The notes under the pieces: model-generated
The model's database searches: none
What the model saw: the letters and a program-made list of their open reading frames with translations, nothing else
What the model was told of the DNA's origin: nothing
Part shown: one piece after another, positions 53,963 to 64,000 of the stretch
Layout of the letters: every line of letters starts with the position of its first letter
Position numbering within the stretch: the first letter of the stretch is position 1
Source: Rhizobium album
GTDB taxonomy: Bacteria > Pseudomonadota > Alphaproteobacteria > Rhizobiales > Rhizobiaceae
Direction of reading: 5' to 3'
Assembly (NCBI RefSeq): GCF_003122325.1
Contig: NZ_QFBC01000017.1
Span: 103,422 to 167,421, forward strand
DNA length: 64,000 nucleotides
Program-made: the position numbers and the translations under genes

Positions 53963-54087
53963 CAGAAAATGTCCGGTTGCTGCGCTCCGGAGCGTCTCTC
54001 CCAGTGGGAAAAATGCTCCGGCTCTCGTTGTGGCGCAATCGCGCCGGCTGGTGCGGCCCGAAAGCCGCACCGGATCACGTCACGGCA

Positions 54088-55746
<1,659 letters not shown>

Positions 55747-55754
<8 letters not shown>

Positions 55755-56454
55755 GGCGTTCCTCCGGCTTCCTGGTCTCCGGCGACACGGTGTATTCCAG
55801 CCAGGCGAACAGCCGGGCAACCAGAAAATTGATGGCGAGATAGATGGCGCCGGCGCAGACGAAGACTTCCACCGGGCGATAGCTTTCCGAAATCAGCTTG
55901 GCGGCGATGCCGGTGATTTCGAGCAGCGTAATGGTGGAGGCCAGCGCCGTCGATTTCACCATCAGGATGATTTCGTTGCTGTATCCCGGCAGCATCTGCC
56001 TGAGCGCCAGCGGCATGACGATGCGGCGGAACAGGAGCAGGCCGGACATGCCGCAGGCACGCGCCGCCTCGACTTGGCCCGCCGGCACTGAAAGCAGCCC
56101 GCCGCGGATGATTTCCGCGCTGTAGGCGGCGGTGTTGAAAGCCAGCGCCAGCACGGCGCACCAGTAGGCTTCGCGCAGGAAGGGCCAGAGAAAGCTGTGG
56201 CGCAGCACCGGAAACTGGCTGAGGCCGTAATAGATGATGTAGATCTGCACCAGGAGCGGCGTGCCGCGGAAAACGAAAATGTAGAACTGCGCCGGCACAT
56301 CCAGCCACCATTTTCCGGAAATGCGCATGAAGGCGAGTGCGAAGGCGAGGATGCCGCCGGCGACGACGGAAAGCACGGTCAGCTGCAGCGTCAGCGGAAT
56401 GCCCTTCAGCAGGGCGACAAAGCTTTCGGCGAGGAACGGAAGGTCGAACGGCAT
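55747..56454 (-). CDS. Opine/amino acid ABC transporter permease (OccM-like)
   Basis: 235 residues with about five membrane segments. It has the HisM-family loop FYIFVFRGTPLLVQIYIIYY and the EAA region VEAARACGMSGLLLFRRIVM, LALRQMLPGYSNEII. The ATG at 56454 shares its first base with the TGA of the other permease gene (TGATG). It forms a heterodimer with that permease. Confidence 0.9.
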
Positions 56455-57200
56455 CAGACAGCCCTCCGGATGCCGCGCATCGCCCGCTGTTCCGCCAGCT
56501 TGAAACCGCGGCCGGAAACGAAAGCGATCAGCAGGTAGAGCACGCCGGCCGTCAGGTAGAAGCTGAAGGGCTGCCGCGTCGAGCCGGCGCCAATCTGCGC
56601 CTGCCGCATCAGTTCCACCAGGCCGATGACCGATATGAGCGCCGATTCCTTCAATACCAGCTGCCAGACATTGCCGACGCCGGGAATGGCGAAACGGGCG
56701 GCCTGCGGCAGGACGATGCGACGGAACAGCAGCAAGGGCGGCATGCCGTAGGCACGGCCGGCCTCGATCTCGCCTTTCGGCAGCGCCAGCACGGCGCCGC
56801 GAAACACCTGCATCTGATAAGCGCCGGAGACGACGCCGATTGCCAGCGCGCCAGTCAGGAACGCGGGAGCGCCGACAAAACCTTCGGCTCCGAACAAGGC
56901 CCCGACGCTCGATATCAGCGAGCTGGAGCCGAAATAGAAGAGGTAGATGACCAGCAGGTCGGGGATGCCGCGCAGGAGGGTCGTGTAGATATCGGCGGCG
57001 GAACGAAGAGCGCGGAACCGCGAAAAACTGGCCGCCGCCCCGAGACAGCCGAGCATGGCGCCGACGAGGAAGCCGCAGACCGCCACCGCCACCGTTACCC
57101 CGGTTGCCGCCAGCAGGCTGTAACCCCAGCCATCTGGCCCGAAGCTCATAAGCCGCAAATAATCCACCAGCCCAGCCTTTCCTTGTCCGATGCCTGGCAA
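56454..57200 (-). CDS. Opine/amino acid ABC transporter permease (OccQ-like)
   Basis: 248 residues. After a short lead it reads SFGPDGWGYSLLAATGVTVA, as in OccQ/NocQ/HisQ proteins, then YTTLLRGIPDLLVIYLFYFG and the EAA region IEAGRAYGMPPLLLFRRIVL. The start is ATG 57200 or ATG 57149; the first is taken for length. It is the first gene of the leftward operon and is divergent from the OccR-like gene, the same arrangement as occQ and occR on octopine Ti plasmids. Confidence 0.9.
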   Translation of the reverse strand: MPGIGQGKAGLVDYLRLMSFGPDGWGYSLLAATGVTVAVAVCGFLVGAMLGCLGAAASFSRFRALRSAADIYTTLLRGIPDLLVIYLFYFGSSSLISSVGALFGAEGFVGAPAFLTGALAIGVVSGAYQMQVFRGAVLALPKGEIEAGRAYGMPPLLLFRRIVLPQAARFAIPGVGNVWQLVLKESALISVIGLVELMRQAQIGAGSTRQPFSFYLTAGVLYLLIAFVSGRGFKLAEQRAMRGIRRAV

Positions 57201-57375
57201 CGCGCATCATCGCTCCGGCACGCGAGACGGGCCGGTTATGGGCGCTTTTTTTGTTCCCGGAGAGATTGTTTTTGCCTTCGACGAGCCCAGAAGATCGCGG
57301 AAGCTTGCCCTTTCCATTGACAGAAGGGATCGCATGCACGAACCATACAGTCAAATTCGAAAAACCGGCACAAGA

Positions 57376-58303
<928 letters not shown>

Positions 58304-58408
58304 GCGAGACTGCAGGAGACCGGCGTTATCCGCTTGGCGAAGCGGTGCCGGAAGCTATATGTGCTGCTATCCCGCCAAGACCAACCGCTTCGCTCAAGTC
58401 AGCCTCTC

Positions 58409-59293
58409 ATGAAAAACAAAACCCTGGGCTATATCTATGTCCTCCTCGCCGTGACCATTTTCGCCGGACAGGACGCCTTTTCCAAATTGCTCGGCGAAAA
58501 ATACCCGCCGATCATGGTTACGATGATCCGCTTCTGGGCGTTCGCGGTGTTCGTCACCATACTGGCGGCGGCCGCACCCGGCGGACTGCGGGCCAACATG
58601 CGCACGAAGAAGCCCCTGTTGCAGGTGTTTCGCGGCGCCCTGCTCGTCATAGAAGTGGTTGTCGTCGTCTTTGCCTTCACGACCGCCGGGCTTGCCATGA
58701 GCCAGGCGATCCTCCAGGCGACACCGCTGATCGTCACGGTCCTTTCGGTGCCGCTGCTGGGCGAACAGGTCGGATGGCGCCGCACCGTCGCCATCGCCGT
58801 CGGCATGCTGGGCGTGCTGGTGATCCTCAACCCCATCGGCGTGGATTTCGACATTCGCCTGCTGATCCCACTCGCCGGCAGCTTCATGTATGCGATCTAC
58901 AGCATTGCGACGCGCGCTGTCGGACGCCACGACACGTCCATAACCAGCGTGTTTTATGCCGGCGTCATCGGCGCGATCGTCGCATCGGTCATCGGGCCGT
59001 TCTACTGGACCCCGATCGCGGTGAGCGACTGGCCCGCCATGGCGGCACTGTGCATCTGCGGCGCCCTCAGCCACTATTTCCTCATCCTGGCCTACCGCAT
59101 GCTGAGCGCCGTGGAAGTGCAGCCGCTGACCTATCTGCAACTTGTCCTCAGCGTTGCCCTGGCGACCATTTTCTTCGACGAATCCCTGACCCCGAACATG
59201 ATCGTCGGCGCGGTCATCGTCGTCGGCGCGGGCCTTTTCACGGTCTGGAGAGAGCACCGCCTCGGCATCCGCAAGCAGGAAACCGAGCCGTAA
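58409..59293 (+). CDS. EamA/DMT-family transporter
   Basis: 294 residues with about ten membrane segments in two EamA repeats: LGYIYVLLAVTIFAGQDAFS at the start and IPLAGSFMYAIYSIATRAVG in the middle. AMSQAILQATPLIVTVLSVP is a typical helix 4 and EVQPLTYLQLVLSVALATIFF a typical helix 9. It starts at ATG 58409, about 105 bp after the LysR gene on the same strand, so it may be read through from it. The cargo is unknown; many relatives export amino acids or S-adenosylmethionine-type metabolites. Confidence 0.88.
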   Translation: MKNKTLGYIYVLLAVTIFAGQDAFSKLLGEKYPPIMVTMIRFWAFAVFVTILAAAAPGGLRANMRTKKPLLQVFRGALLVIEVVVVVFAFTTAGLAMSQAILQATPLIVTVLSVPLLGEQVGWRRTVAIAVGMLGVLVILNPIGVDFDIRLLIPLAGSFMYAIYSIATRAVGRHDTSITSVFYAGVIGAIVASVIGPFYWTPIAVSDWPAMAALCICGALSHYFLILAYRMLSAVEVQPLTYLQLVLSVALATIFFDESLTPNMIVGAVIVVGAGLFTVWREHRLGIRKQETEP

Positions 59294-59491
59294 CAGACGC
59301 GATTCTCCGGCGACAACGCTCCCTTGCCGCCGAAATCGTCCCCGTGCCCCCCTCCTCCAGGGAGGGAAAACGCCTATTTCGACCGGATAAACACATAATC
59401 GTCATTCGAATGCATCTTTTCGCTTGGCTTTGGGATCGAAATTTGTAATTTGCGGTTCAATCGAATTCGCCCAGTTTTTAAAGGCAGTCCT

Positions 59492-59725
59492 ATGCAGGTA
59501 TTGGTTCGCGACAACAACGTCGATCAGGCTCTCCGTGTTCTGAAGAAGAAGCTTCAGCGCGAAGGTATCTTCCGTGAAATGCGCATGCGCGAGGCTTTCG
59601 AAAAGCCGTCGGTCAAGAAGGCGCGCGAAAAGGCTGAAGCCGTCAGCCGCCAGCGCAAGAACGCTCGCAAGCAGATGCAGCGCGAAGGCCTCCTGCCGGC
59701 GCCGAAGAAGAAGACCACCCGCTAA
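59492..59725 (+). CDS. rpsU: 30S ribosomal protein S21
   Basis: 77 residues, the length and sequence of rhizobial bS21: [20 protein letters not shown], then [17 protein letters not shown] and a basic [19 protein letters not shown] tail. It binds the small subunit near the 16S rRNA 3' end and aids initiation. The ATG at 59492 is preferred because families begin there; 14 upstream in-frame codons are in the leader. The upstream gap 59294-59491 is AT-rich near 59390-59470 and should hold its promoter. Rhizobia often carry more than one rpsU. Confidence 0.96.
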   Translation: MQVLVRDNNVDQALRVLKKKLQREGIFREMRMREAFEKPSVKKAREKAEAVSRQRKNARKQMQREGLLPAPKKKTTR

Positions 59726-59760
59726 TCGTCATCGACGGTTGCTCTGGTACAGTTTTGGAA

Positions 59761-59784
59761 TTTGAGCTGACCTATCAGCTAAAA
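59761..59784 (+). terminator. Stem-loop downstream of rpsU
   Basis: AGCTGA and TCAGCT around a CCTA loop, extended by TTT/AAA with one mismatch, about 35 bp after rpsU. It could be a weak terminator or an RNA processing site. Confidence 0.4.
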
Positions 59785-59850
59785 TTTCAGTGATCATATG
59801 GCGTCGCCGGCCATTGCCGGCAGAACGTTGTCCGTATGTCCATAGATTGG

Positions 59851-59882
59851 GCGCGTCGTGATTCTGAAAGATCACGACGCGC
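59851..59882 (+). terminator. Strong 12-bp hairpin in the rpsU downstream region
   Basis: GCGCGTCGTGAT (59851-59862) and ATCACGACGCGC (59871-59882) form a perfect 12-bp stem with an 8-nt loop, followed by TTCTCT. This is likely the main terminator of rpsU or of a small RNA from the 126-bp space after it. Confidence 0.6.
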
Positions 59883-59985
59883 TTCTCTACGTTCACAGCA
59901 ATACAAAATTAGCCATAACCGCCGGTGTTTCGGAACAGCCGAATCATGTCTCGCGTTTCTCCCGCACAGACAGGGAGTGCGAAAC

Positions 59986-60237
59986 ATGATCGACTGGCTG
60001 AATGAACGTTATATTTCGCGCGCCGAACACAACGATATCGTCGGATATTACCAGAAGCTGGTGGCGCGGCTTCACGGCGCAGTGAAAGAGTTGCAGCAGC
60101 GGGTGGATGCTTCGACCGGGCCAATCGCTGCCCGACACAATCCCATCACCAGCGAAAGTCCGGTTTCACCGGACCAGCGACGGCCCGGAGACAATGTGAT
60201 CGTGATCGATTTCCGACTGCGCCGGCCGAAGGCATGA
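59986..60237 (+). CDS. Small hypothetical protein
   Basis: 83 residues. The N-terminal half is helical with heptad-like spacing (RAEHNDIVGYYQKLVARLHG, AVKELQQRV), so it may form a coiled coil. The C-terminal half is polar and ends VIVIDFRLRRPKA. I do not know the family. The ATG has CAGGGAG upstream and a hairpin follows the stop, which supports a real gene. A longer in-frame version from 59836 would start inside the 12-bp hairpin and is rejected. Confidence 0.55.
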   Translation: MIDWLNERYISRAEHNDIVGYYQKLVARLHGAVKELQQRVDASTGPIAARHNPITSESPVSPDQRRPGDNVIVIDFRLRRPKA

Positions 60238-60263
60238 TATTCGCCCTCGCCGAAAATACCTGC

Positions 60264-60280
60264 CGTCAGCCGGGCTGACG
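60264..60280 (+). terminator. Possible terminator of the small hypothetical gene
   Basis: CGTCAGC (60264-60270), CGG loop, GCTGACG (60274-60280), then TTT. It lies 27 bp after the stop. Confidence 0.45.
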
Positions 60281-60306
60281 TTTGGAGAGGCACAACCGCC
60301 GCCGCG

Positions 60307-60834
60307 TCAGCGCGGCGAAAAACGTTCGGGCCGGAAGGTGGCGAGCATCGGATGCTCCGCGCCGGTTGCGATATCGCAGGCCAGCAGTTCGCCGACGTCG
60401 TCCGCCGCCCAGTCCGCATCGATCGAGATCGTGCTGCCCGGTCCCGGCCGCACATCAATCCGGGGCGTATTGAGGACGGCACGCAGAGGATGCGCGAGCG
60501 GCTTGGTCTGCACCAGAGGCGCAATCGGTGTGTCGCCGCCCATCGCCTGCCCGGTTTCAGCCGCCATCCTCGGCACGGCAGGTCCCGTGGCCAGCAGCAC
60601 GACATCGGCGACAAAACGGTTTCCGGCCGCCGTCTCGGCACCGAAGGCACGGCCGCATTCGATCGCCAGGCTTGCCGCCCCCTTGGTCACTGCCGAGCGT
60701 GCCGCCAAGGCCGGCGAATTCTTCAAGCAGCAGGCCGGCTCGGCAGGTCGACCCAGCCTTCACCGGGATTGAAGATGGCGCCCGGTTGCGTGACGGCACT
60801 GTCATCAAGGCCCGGTGTCACGGTCGCGATGCGG
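60307..60834 (-). pseudogene. Decayed FAD-dependent oxidase (DAO family)
   Basis: Three leftward frames carry successive pieces of one DAO-type protein: TQPGAIFNPGEGWVDLP (60721-60834), LLLEEFAGLGGT (about 60700-60740) and, from 60726 down, FVADVVLLATGPAVPRMAAE to ISIDADWAADDVGELLA. The frame changes twice, and the N-terminal FAD-binding part and the C-terminus are missing. It is a frameshifted and truncated remnant of a glycine/D-amino acid oxidase-like gene. Confidence 0.7.
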
Positions 60835-60936
60835 CAAAAACCACCAATATTGGACGATCGGCAGGGGCAGCGACCTATTGCCACGGGCCGAAAGTGCGTG
60901 CCACCTTATCCCATTCGAAAGATTAGGGAATTGGTG

Positions 60937-62697
60937 ATGCTCGCACTCAATCCAGCACGCATCAGACTTCCGCTGTCGCGCAACAGGCGCAAGCCCGTCG
61001 ATATCGTCTATGCCAATTCCGACCGGCCGCCGACGCCTGCCCTGATGGCGCTTGGCGGACAGCATGCGGTGATGGCCATCGCGCTCTCCACCTATGCGCT
61101 TGCGGCCGCAAAACTCGGCGGACTGTCGGTCACGGACACGCAGACATTTCTGTCCTATTCGCTGCTCGCCATGGCGGTGGCGACCTTCCTGCAATCCTGG
61201 GGCGGACGGTTTGGCGCGGGGGCGCTGATCGTGCATATCCCCGGCCCGATCATGGTTCCTTTCGTGACCGTGATGCTGCACGAATATGGTGCCGGCGGCA
61301 TGTTGATGCTGGGCCTTGCAACCGGCATCCCCGCCATGGGCCTCAGCCGGCTCATCCCGCATCTGCGGGCGCTGTTTCCGCCGACCGTTCTCGGCGTCAT
61401 CGTCTGCATGGGCGGGTTTTCGCTCATCCAGGGTGCTGCGCGGCAATCCCTCGGGCTGAACGAGGCCTATACGATCGACCCGTTGAGCGCGCTGATTGCC
61501 GGTGCGACGCTCACCGTCATCGTTGCCCTCTCCGTCTGGGGCAATCGCACGATGAAGCTCTTCGGGCTGGCATCGGGGATCATCGTCGGCGTGATCGTCG
61601 CTGCATTCTGCGGACGCCTGACCGGCATGGAACTGTTCGCGACCGCGCCGATCGTCGCCTTGCCGAGCCTGCCGACCCCTGTCTTTGCCATCGATCCCGG
61701 ATTGCTTGTCGTCGTTGTCGTCGTCGGCCTTCTCGGGCAGTTCGATACCTTTGCCAGCACCGTGATCGTTGACCGGATGGACGATGCCGACTGGCACCGC
61801 CCCGACATGAAGACGGCCGGCGGCGGCGTGATGGCCAACGGCATCGGCAACATCGTCGCAGGCATCGTCGGCGGCATGCCGAATGGCGCCTCCTCCGCAA
61901 ACATCGGTCTTGCCCATGCGACGCGGTCGACCTCGCGCTGGATCGGCCTGACGGCCGCGCTGATCATCGCCGTCGTGTCCCTGCTGCCGCAGGCAACGCT
62001 GGCCCTGACCCTGATCCCGACGCCGGTCATCGGTGCGATCCAGGTCTATGCCGCTGCATTCCTGATGGTCTCCGGCCTCGAACTCGCCACCTCGCGGGCC
62101 ATCGACAGCCGCAGCATTTTCATGATCGGCATATCGCTGTTCGTCGGCCTCTGCGTGATGCTCATCCCGCAACTCGCCGAGAGCGTGCCGGTTTCGTTCC
62201 GGCACTTCCTCGGCAGCGGCTTCGTCATGGCCGGCATCATCGCCATCCTACTCAACCTGCTGTTCCGCATCGGCACGTCGATCGTCGCACAACAGTCGCT
62301 CGCGGAGGAGGACGATGTCATCACCGCGATCAACGAGTTCATCGAAAAGCAGGGCGGCAAATGGGCGGCCCGCCGCGAAGTCGTCAGCCGCGCGTCGCTC
62401 GCTGCCATCGAGACCACCGAGTTGATCCTGGTGTCCGGCCAGGGACGCAGGCCGACGGCGATCCGCGCCCGTTTCGACGAACTGAATTTCGACGTGGAGA
62501 TCTTGCATTCGGGACCGCCGCTGGTGCTCGGCGGCATGACGGCGCCGGAGGTGAGCGATTGGCTCGATGCCGACGAGGATGCGGTGCAAAACGCCATGGC
62601 GAACGTGTCCATGGTTCTGGTGCAGCGGCTCGCCGATCGGGTGCGGCCTGGCACACGCGACGGCAGCGCATCCATCCTGCTGCATTTCGACCATTGA
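60937..62697 (+). CDS. NCS2-type uracil/xanthine permease with an extra C-terminal domain
   Basis: 586 residues, longer than the usual 430-480 of the family. Residues about 25-445 form the membrane domain: TPALMALGGQHAVMAIALST, GPIMVPFVTVML, GGMPNGASSANIGLAHATRS (the substrate-site loop) and TPVIGAIQVYAAAFLMVSGL. From about residue 455 a soluble region of about 130 residues follows, with IEKQGGKWAARREVVSRASL and RARFDELNFDVEILHSGPPL. Its helix-then-strand order is reminiscent of a GHKL (histidine-kinase-like) ATPase, but I cannot confirm this. The ATG 60937 has AGGGAATTG upstream. Confidence 0.87.
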   Translation: MLALNPARIRLPLSRNRRKPVDIVYANSDRPPTPALMALGGQHAVMAIALSTYALAAAKLGGLSVTDTQTFLSYSLLAMAVATFLQSWGGRFGAGALIVHIPGPIMVPFVTVMLHEYGAGGMLMLGLATGIPAMGLSRLIPHLRALFPPTVLGVIVCMGGFSLIQGAARQSLGLNEAYTIDPLSALIAGATLTVIVALSVWGNRTMKLFGLASGIIVGVIVAAFCGRLTGMELFATAPIVALPSLPTPVFAIDPGLLVVVVVVGLLGQFDTFASTVIVDRMDDADWHRPDMKTAGGGVMANGIGNIVAGIVGGMPNGASSANIGLAHATRSTSRWIGLTAALIIAVVSLLPQATLALTLIPTPVIGAIQVYAAAFLMVSGLELATSRAIDSRSIFMIGISLFVGLCVMLIPQLAESVPVSFRHFLGSGFVMAGIIAILLNLLFRIGTSIVAQQSLAEEDDVITAINEFIEKQGGKWAARREVVSRASLAAIETTELILVSGQGRRPTAIRARFDELNFDVEILHSGPPLVLGGMTAPEVSDWLDADEDAVQNAMANVSMVLVQRLADRVRPGTRDGSASILLHFDH

Positions 62698-63034
62698 CAT
62701 CGGGTTGTCGTCTGAACGACGCTAAAATGCGAAAGGCCGGCGCTTGACCCAGCACCCAACGAAAAAGTGGAATCCAGGTAGATATTGATGCCATAGCCCG
62801 TTGCGACATAGGCCGTTTCGGACGGTTTATCTTTGAGAAATCTCCGCGAGGCATTATGCGCACCCAACTGTCGCCGAATGTCTGTTTCGCGACACGCTTT
62901 ACCCGGTGGTAGGGCAAAACGAAGAGACGATTTTGGCAGAGATATCGAAGTTCGTCATTGGCCCAATATTGCTGATGTTTTTGTCTTACTTGCAGCCACC
63001 ATTCGCTCCAGCTATTCATTGAGGACGGACTGTT
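62698..63034. other. Intergenic region with no confident gene
   Basis: 337 bp, less GC-rich than the surroundings. A leftward open frame beginning at 63019 (MNSWSEWWLQVRQKHQQYW, then LPYHRVKRVAKQTFGD) is protein-like in its first 65 codons but continues antisense into the permease gene and has no clear ribosome-binding site. It could be a fragment of an unknown gene. Nothing else is seen. Confidence 0.3.
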
Positions 63035-63065
63035 GTTGCCTCCTCGCGGGGGCGTGGATTGAAAC
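63035..63065 (+). repeat. Solitary CRISPR-type repeat in opposite orientation
   Basis: A 31-nt copy of the array repeat, read on the + strand in the direction ending GGATTGAAAC, with one mismatch (GTTGCC for GTCGCC at the start). All five repeats of the array at 63482-63773 point the other way. No second repeat follows at spacer distance, so it is a lone copy. Confidence 0.8.
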
Positions 63066-63166
63066 ACCCTCCGGCAACTCTTTGACGCGCCACTATGTAG
63101 CAGTTGCCACAAGTAATTTCCTTGACGCTTTTGTAGTCTCCGGCCGAAGAAACCGGAGTTGTGAGT

Positions 63167-63310
63167 ATGGATGTTGTTGGCGATCTGAAAAGGAAGAAGA
63201 GCGAAATCGGCACGGAGATCGAAGCGCCGCGTTCCAAGATCGCCGTGCTTGAAGAGCAGAAGGGCGCATTTGCGGTCGTCATCGGGACCTATGATCCGGG
63301 TTTCTCCTAG
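63167..63310 (+). CDS. Small hypothetical protein between inverted CRISPR repeats
   Basis: 47 codons, MDVVGDLKRKKSEIGTEIEA to GTYDPGFS. It is charged and helical, with a likely coiled coil (LKRKKSEIG, SKIAVLEEQKG). A GGAG site lies about 9 bases before the ATG. I have no family for it. A 10-bp direct repeat, CTCCTAGGAA, covers its stop (63304-63313) and recurs at 63325-63334. Reasonable but unproven. Confidence 0.45.
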   Translation: MDVVGDLKRKKSEIGTEIEAPRSKIAVLEEQKGAFAVVIGTYDPGFS

Positions 63311-63481
63311 GAAGCGTCGACCACTCCTAGGAAAAGGGCGGCTCAAGGCCCACGAATCCAGATTGTTATCGTCTATGATGACGCGAGTGATCGTGCGGTT
63401 GGGCGCTCCGATGTTTGCCTCGCGCATGGCCATGATGCAGCTTCTATTGCCGTTCTGGTTCTGCTGCAGGCGAAGGTCATC

Positions 63482-63773
63482 GTTTCAATCCACGCCCCCG
63501 CGAGGAGGCGACATGCCCTGCCCCGACAGTCGCGGTCAGACCTTCGAGTTTCAATCCACGCCCCGCGAGGAGGCGACGCGCTGTTCCTGCCGGCAATAGG
63601 CGATCTCCGCCAGTTTCAATCCACGCCCCCGCGAGGAGGCGACCGTGGCACGTCTTCGGCTTCACGGCCGATGAGAAGTTTCAATCCACGCCCCCGCGAG
63701 GAGGCGACGAAAGGTATGCACCTGCCGACGCGGCTCGACCTCGTTTCAATCCACGCCCCCGCGAGGAGGCGAC
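63482..63773 (-). CRISPR. Type I-C-like CRISPR array, 5 repeats and 4 spacers
   Basis: Repeats at 63482-63512, 63548-63577, 63613-63643, 63678-63708 and 63743-63773. They are 31 nt (the second lacks one C in the CCCCC run, 30 nt). They begin GTTTCAATCCACGC on the + strand; on the - strand they read GTCGCC...GTGGATTGAAAC, the form of type I-C repeats, so crRNA is expected from the - strand with the leader to the right. Spacers are 35, 35, 34 and 34 nt. A fifth possible spacer (63774-63807, 34 nt) is followed by the insertion element instead of a repeat. No cas genes are in view. Confidence 0.95.
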
Positions 63774-63807
63774 GGCAACCGTCGTCGATCGTGTCCCAGG
63801 AGGTGGT

Positions 63808-64000
63808 GTATCAGGGTATCGGCGGTCACCAGTGTTTTTCCGGTAGGGTCGGGTTGTTCAAGACCAACCTGATGGAAAGATCACCGATGACCGACGACAT
63901 GATGACCCTGCGCTCGCTCGTTGAGAAGAGCGCTGATGCCGATTTGCTCCGGGAGATGATCGGCTTTGCTGCCGAGAAGTTGATGTCCCTGGAGGTCAGC
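63808..64000 (+). mobile_element. Left end of an IS256-family insertion sequence (partial)
   Basis: The transposase N-terminus starts at 63887 and about 80 bp of non-coding end precede it. The terminal inverted repeat could not be confirmed because the right end is outside the window. The left limit is placed where array spacing breaks (about 63801-63808) and is uncertain by several bases. Confidence 0.6.
63887..64000 (+). CDS. IS256-family transposase, N-terminal part
   Basis: Only 38 codons are visible before the window ends. MTDDMMTLRSLVEKSADADL and LLREMIGFAAEKLMSLEV match the beginning of IS256-family (mutator-type) transposases common in rhizobia, as remembered; the DDE residues lie further right. 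GGAAAG precedes the ATG. The rightward orientation carries it away from the CRISPR array. Confidence 0.8.
   Translation, partial: MTDDMMTLRSLVEKSADADLLREMIGFAAEKLMSLEVS

Noticed and set aside
59851..59882. 12-bp hairpin considered as part of a tRNA
   Set aside because: No cloverleaf, no TTCGA arm and no acceptor CCA context around it; it is a simple hairpin.
62384..63019. Leftward protein-like frame MNSWSEWWLQ... running into the permease gene
   Set aside because: The first 65 codons look protein-like, but there is no ribosome-binding site, no family, and the rest is antisense to the permease. It is mentioned only as a possible fragment.
63774..63807. Fifth spacer of the CRISPR array
   Set aside because: It has the right length, but no repeat closes it on the right, so it may include IS end sequence; it is not counted as a spacer.

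Overview
The window is GC-rich, densely coded DNA from an alphaproteobacterium, most likely a member of the Rhizobiaceae (Rhizobium / Agrobacterium / Ensifer / Shinella type). The signs are a RIME-like rhizobial intergenic repeat, an OccR-like LysR regulator, a rhizobial-type S21 protein, a pcaR-pcaIJF arrangement, and many ABC uptake operons each paired with catabolic enzymes and a local regulator. This is a nutrient-scavenging region. No rRNA or tRNA gene was found.

Layout. 1-9532: a leftward aminotransferase (cut by the window edge) and hydantoinase/oxoprolinase genes hyuB-hyuA, divergent from a complete branched-chain-amino-acid-type ABC transporter (livKHMGF type). 9689-15392: an SDR oxidoreductase, then an Ldh2-type dehydrogenase, a DapA-family lyase/deaminase, a GntR regulator and an atypical amidohydrolase, resembling parts of hydroxyproline-type catabolism. 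15563-16424: recX and a sugar-permease remnant. 16466-19958: beta-ketoadipate genes pcaIJF with divergent pcaR. 20003-29301: an alpha/beta-galactoside operon (AraC regulator, ABC importer, GH36 and GH42 enzymes). 29731-31509: a soluble chemoreceptor. 31651-36553: a carbon-nitrogen hydrolase, a cupin, a polar amino acid ABC transporter and a nitronate monooxygenase.

36679-46544 is a long leftward operon that joins a spermidine/putrescine-type ABC transporter to CoA chemistry (two enoyl-CoA hydratases, an acyl-CoA dehydrogenase, a TetR regulator, an ADP-forming acyl-CoA synthetase). It is divergent from a ThDP enzyme and a DMT transporter. 49339-58303 is the most distinctive block: an OccR-like LysR gene divergent from an occQMPJ-like transporter, a three-part FAD/[2Fe-2S] amine oxidase, RidA and an enolase-superfamily enzyme. 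It looks like an opine-type uptake and oxidation operon, and one oxidase gene carries an in-frame palindromic repeat.

58409-62697 holds a DMT transporter, rpsU, a small hypothetical gene, a decayed FAD-oxidase pseudogene and an NCS2 purine/uracil permease with an extra C-terminal domain. 62698-64000 has a different character: a solitary CRISPR repeat in opposite orientation, a 47-codon gene, a five-repeat type I-C-like CRISPR array and the start of an IS256-family element next to its presumed leader side. No cas gene lies in the window.

Most genes are intact. Overlapping stop/start codons (ATGA or similar) are frequent inside the operons and were used to fix starts. All function calls rest on motifs and remembered family resemblance; no database search was run.
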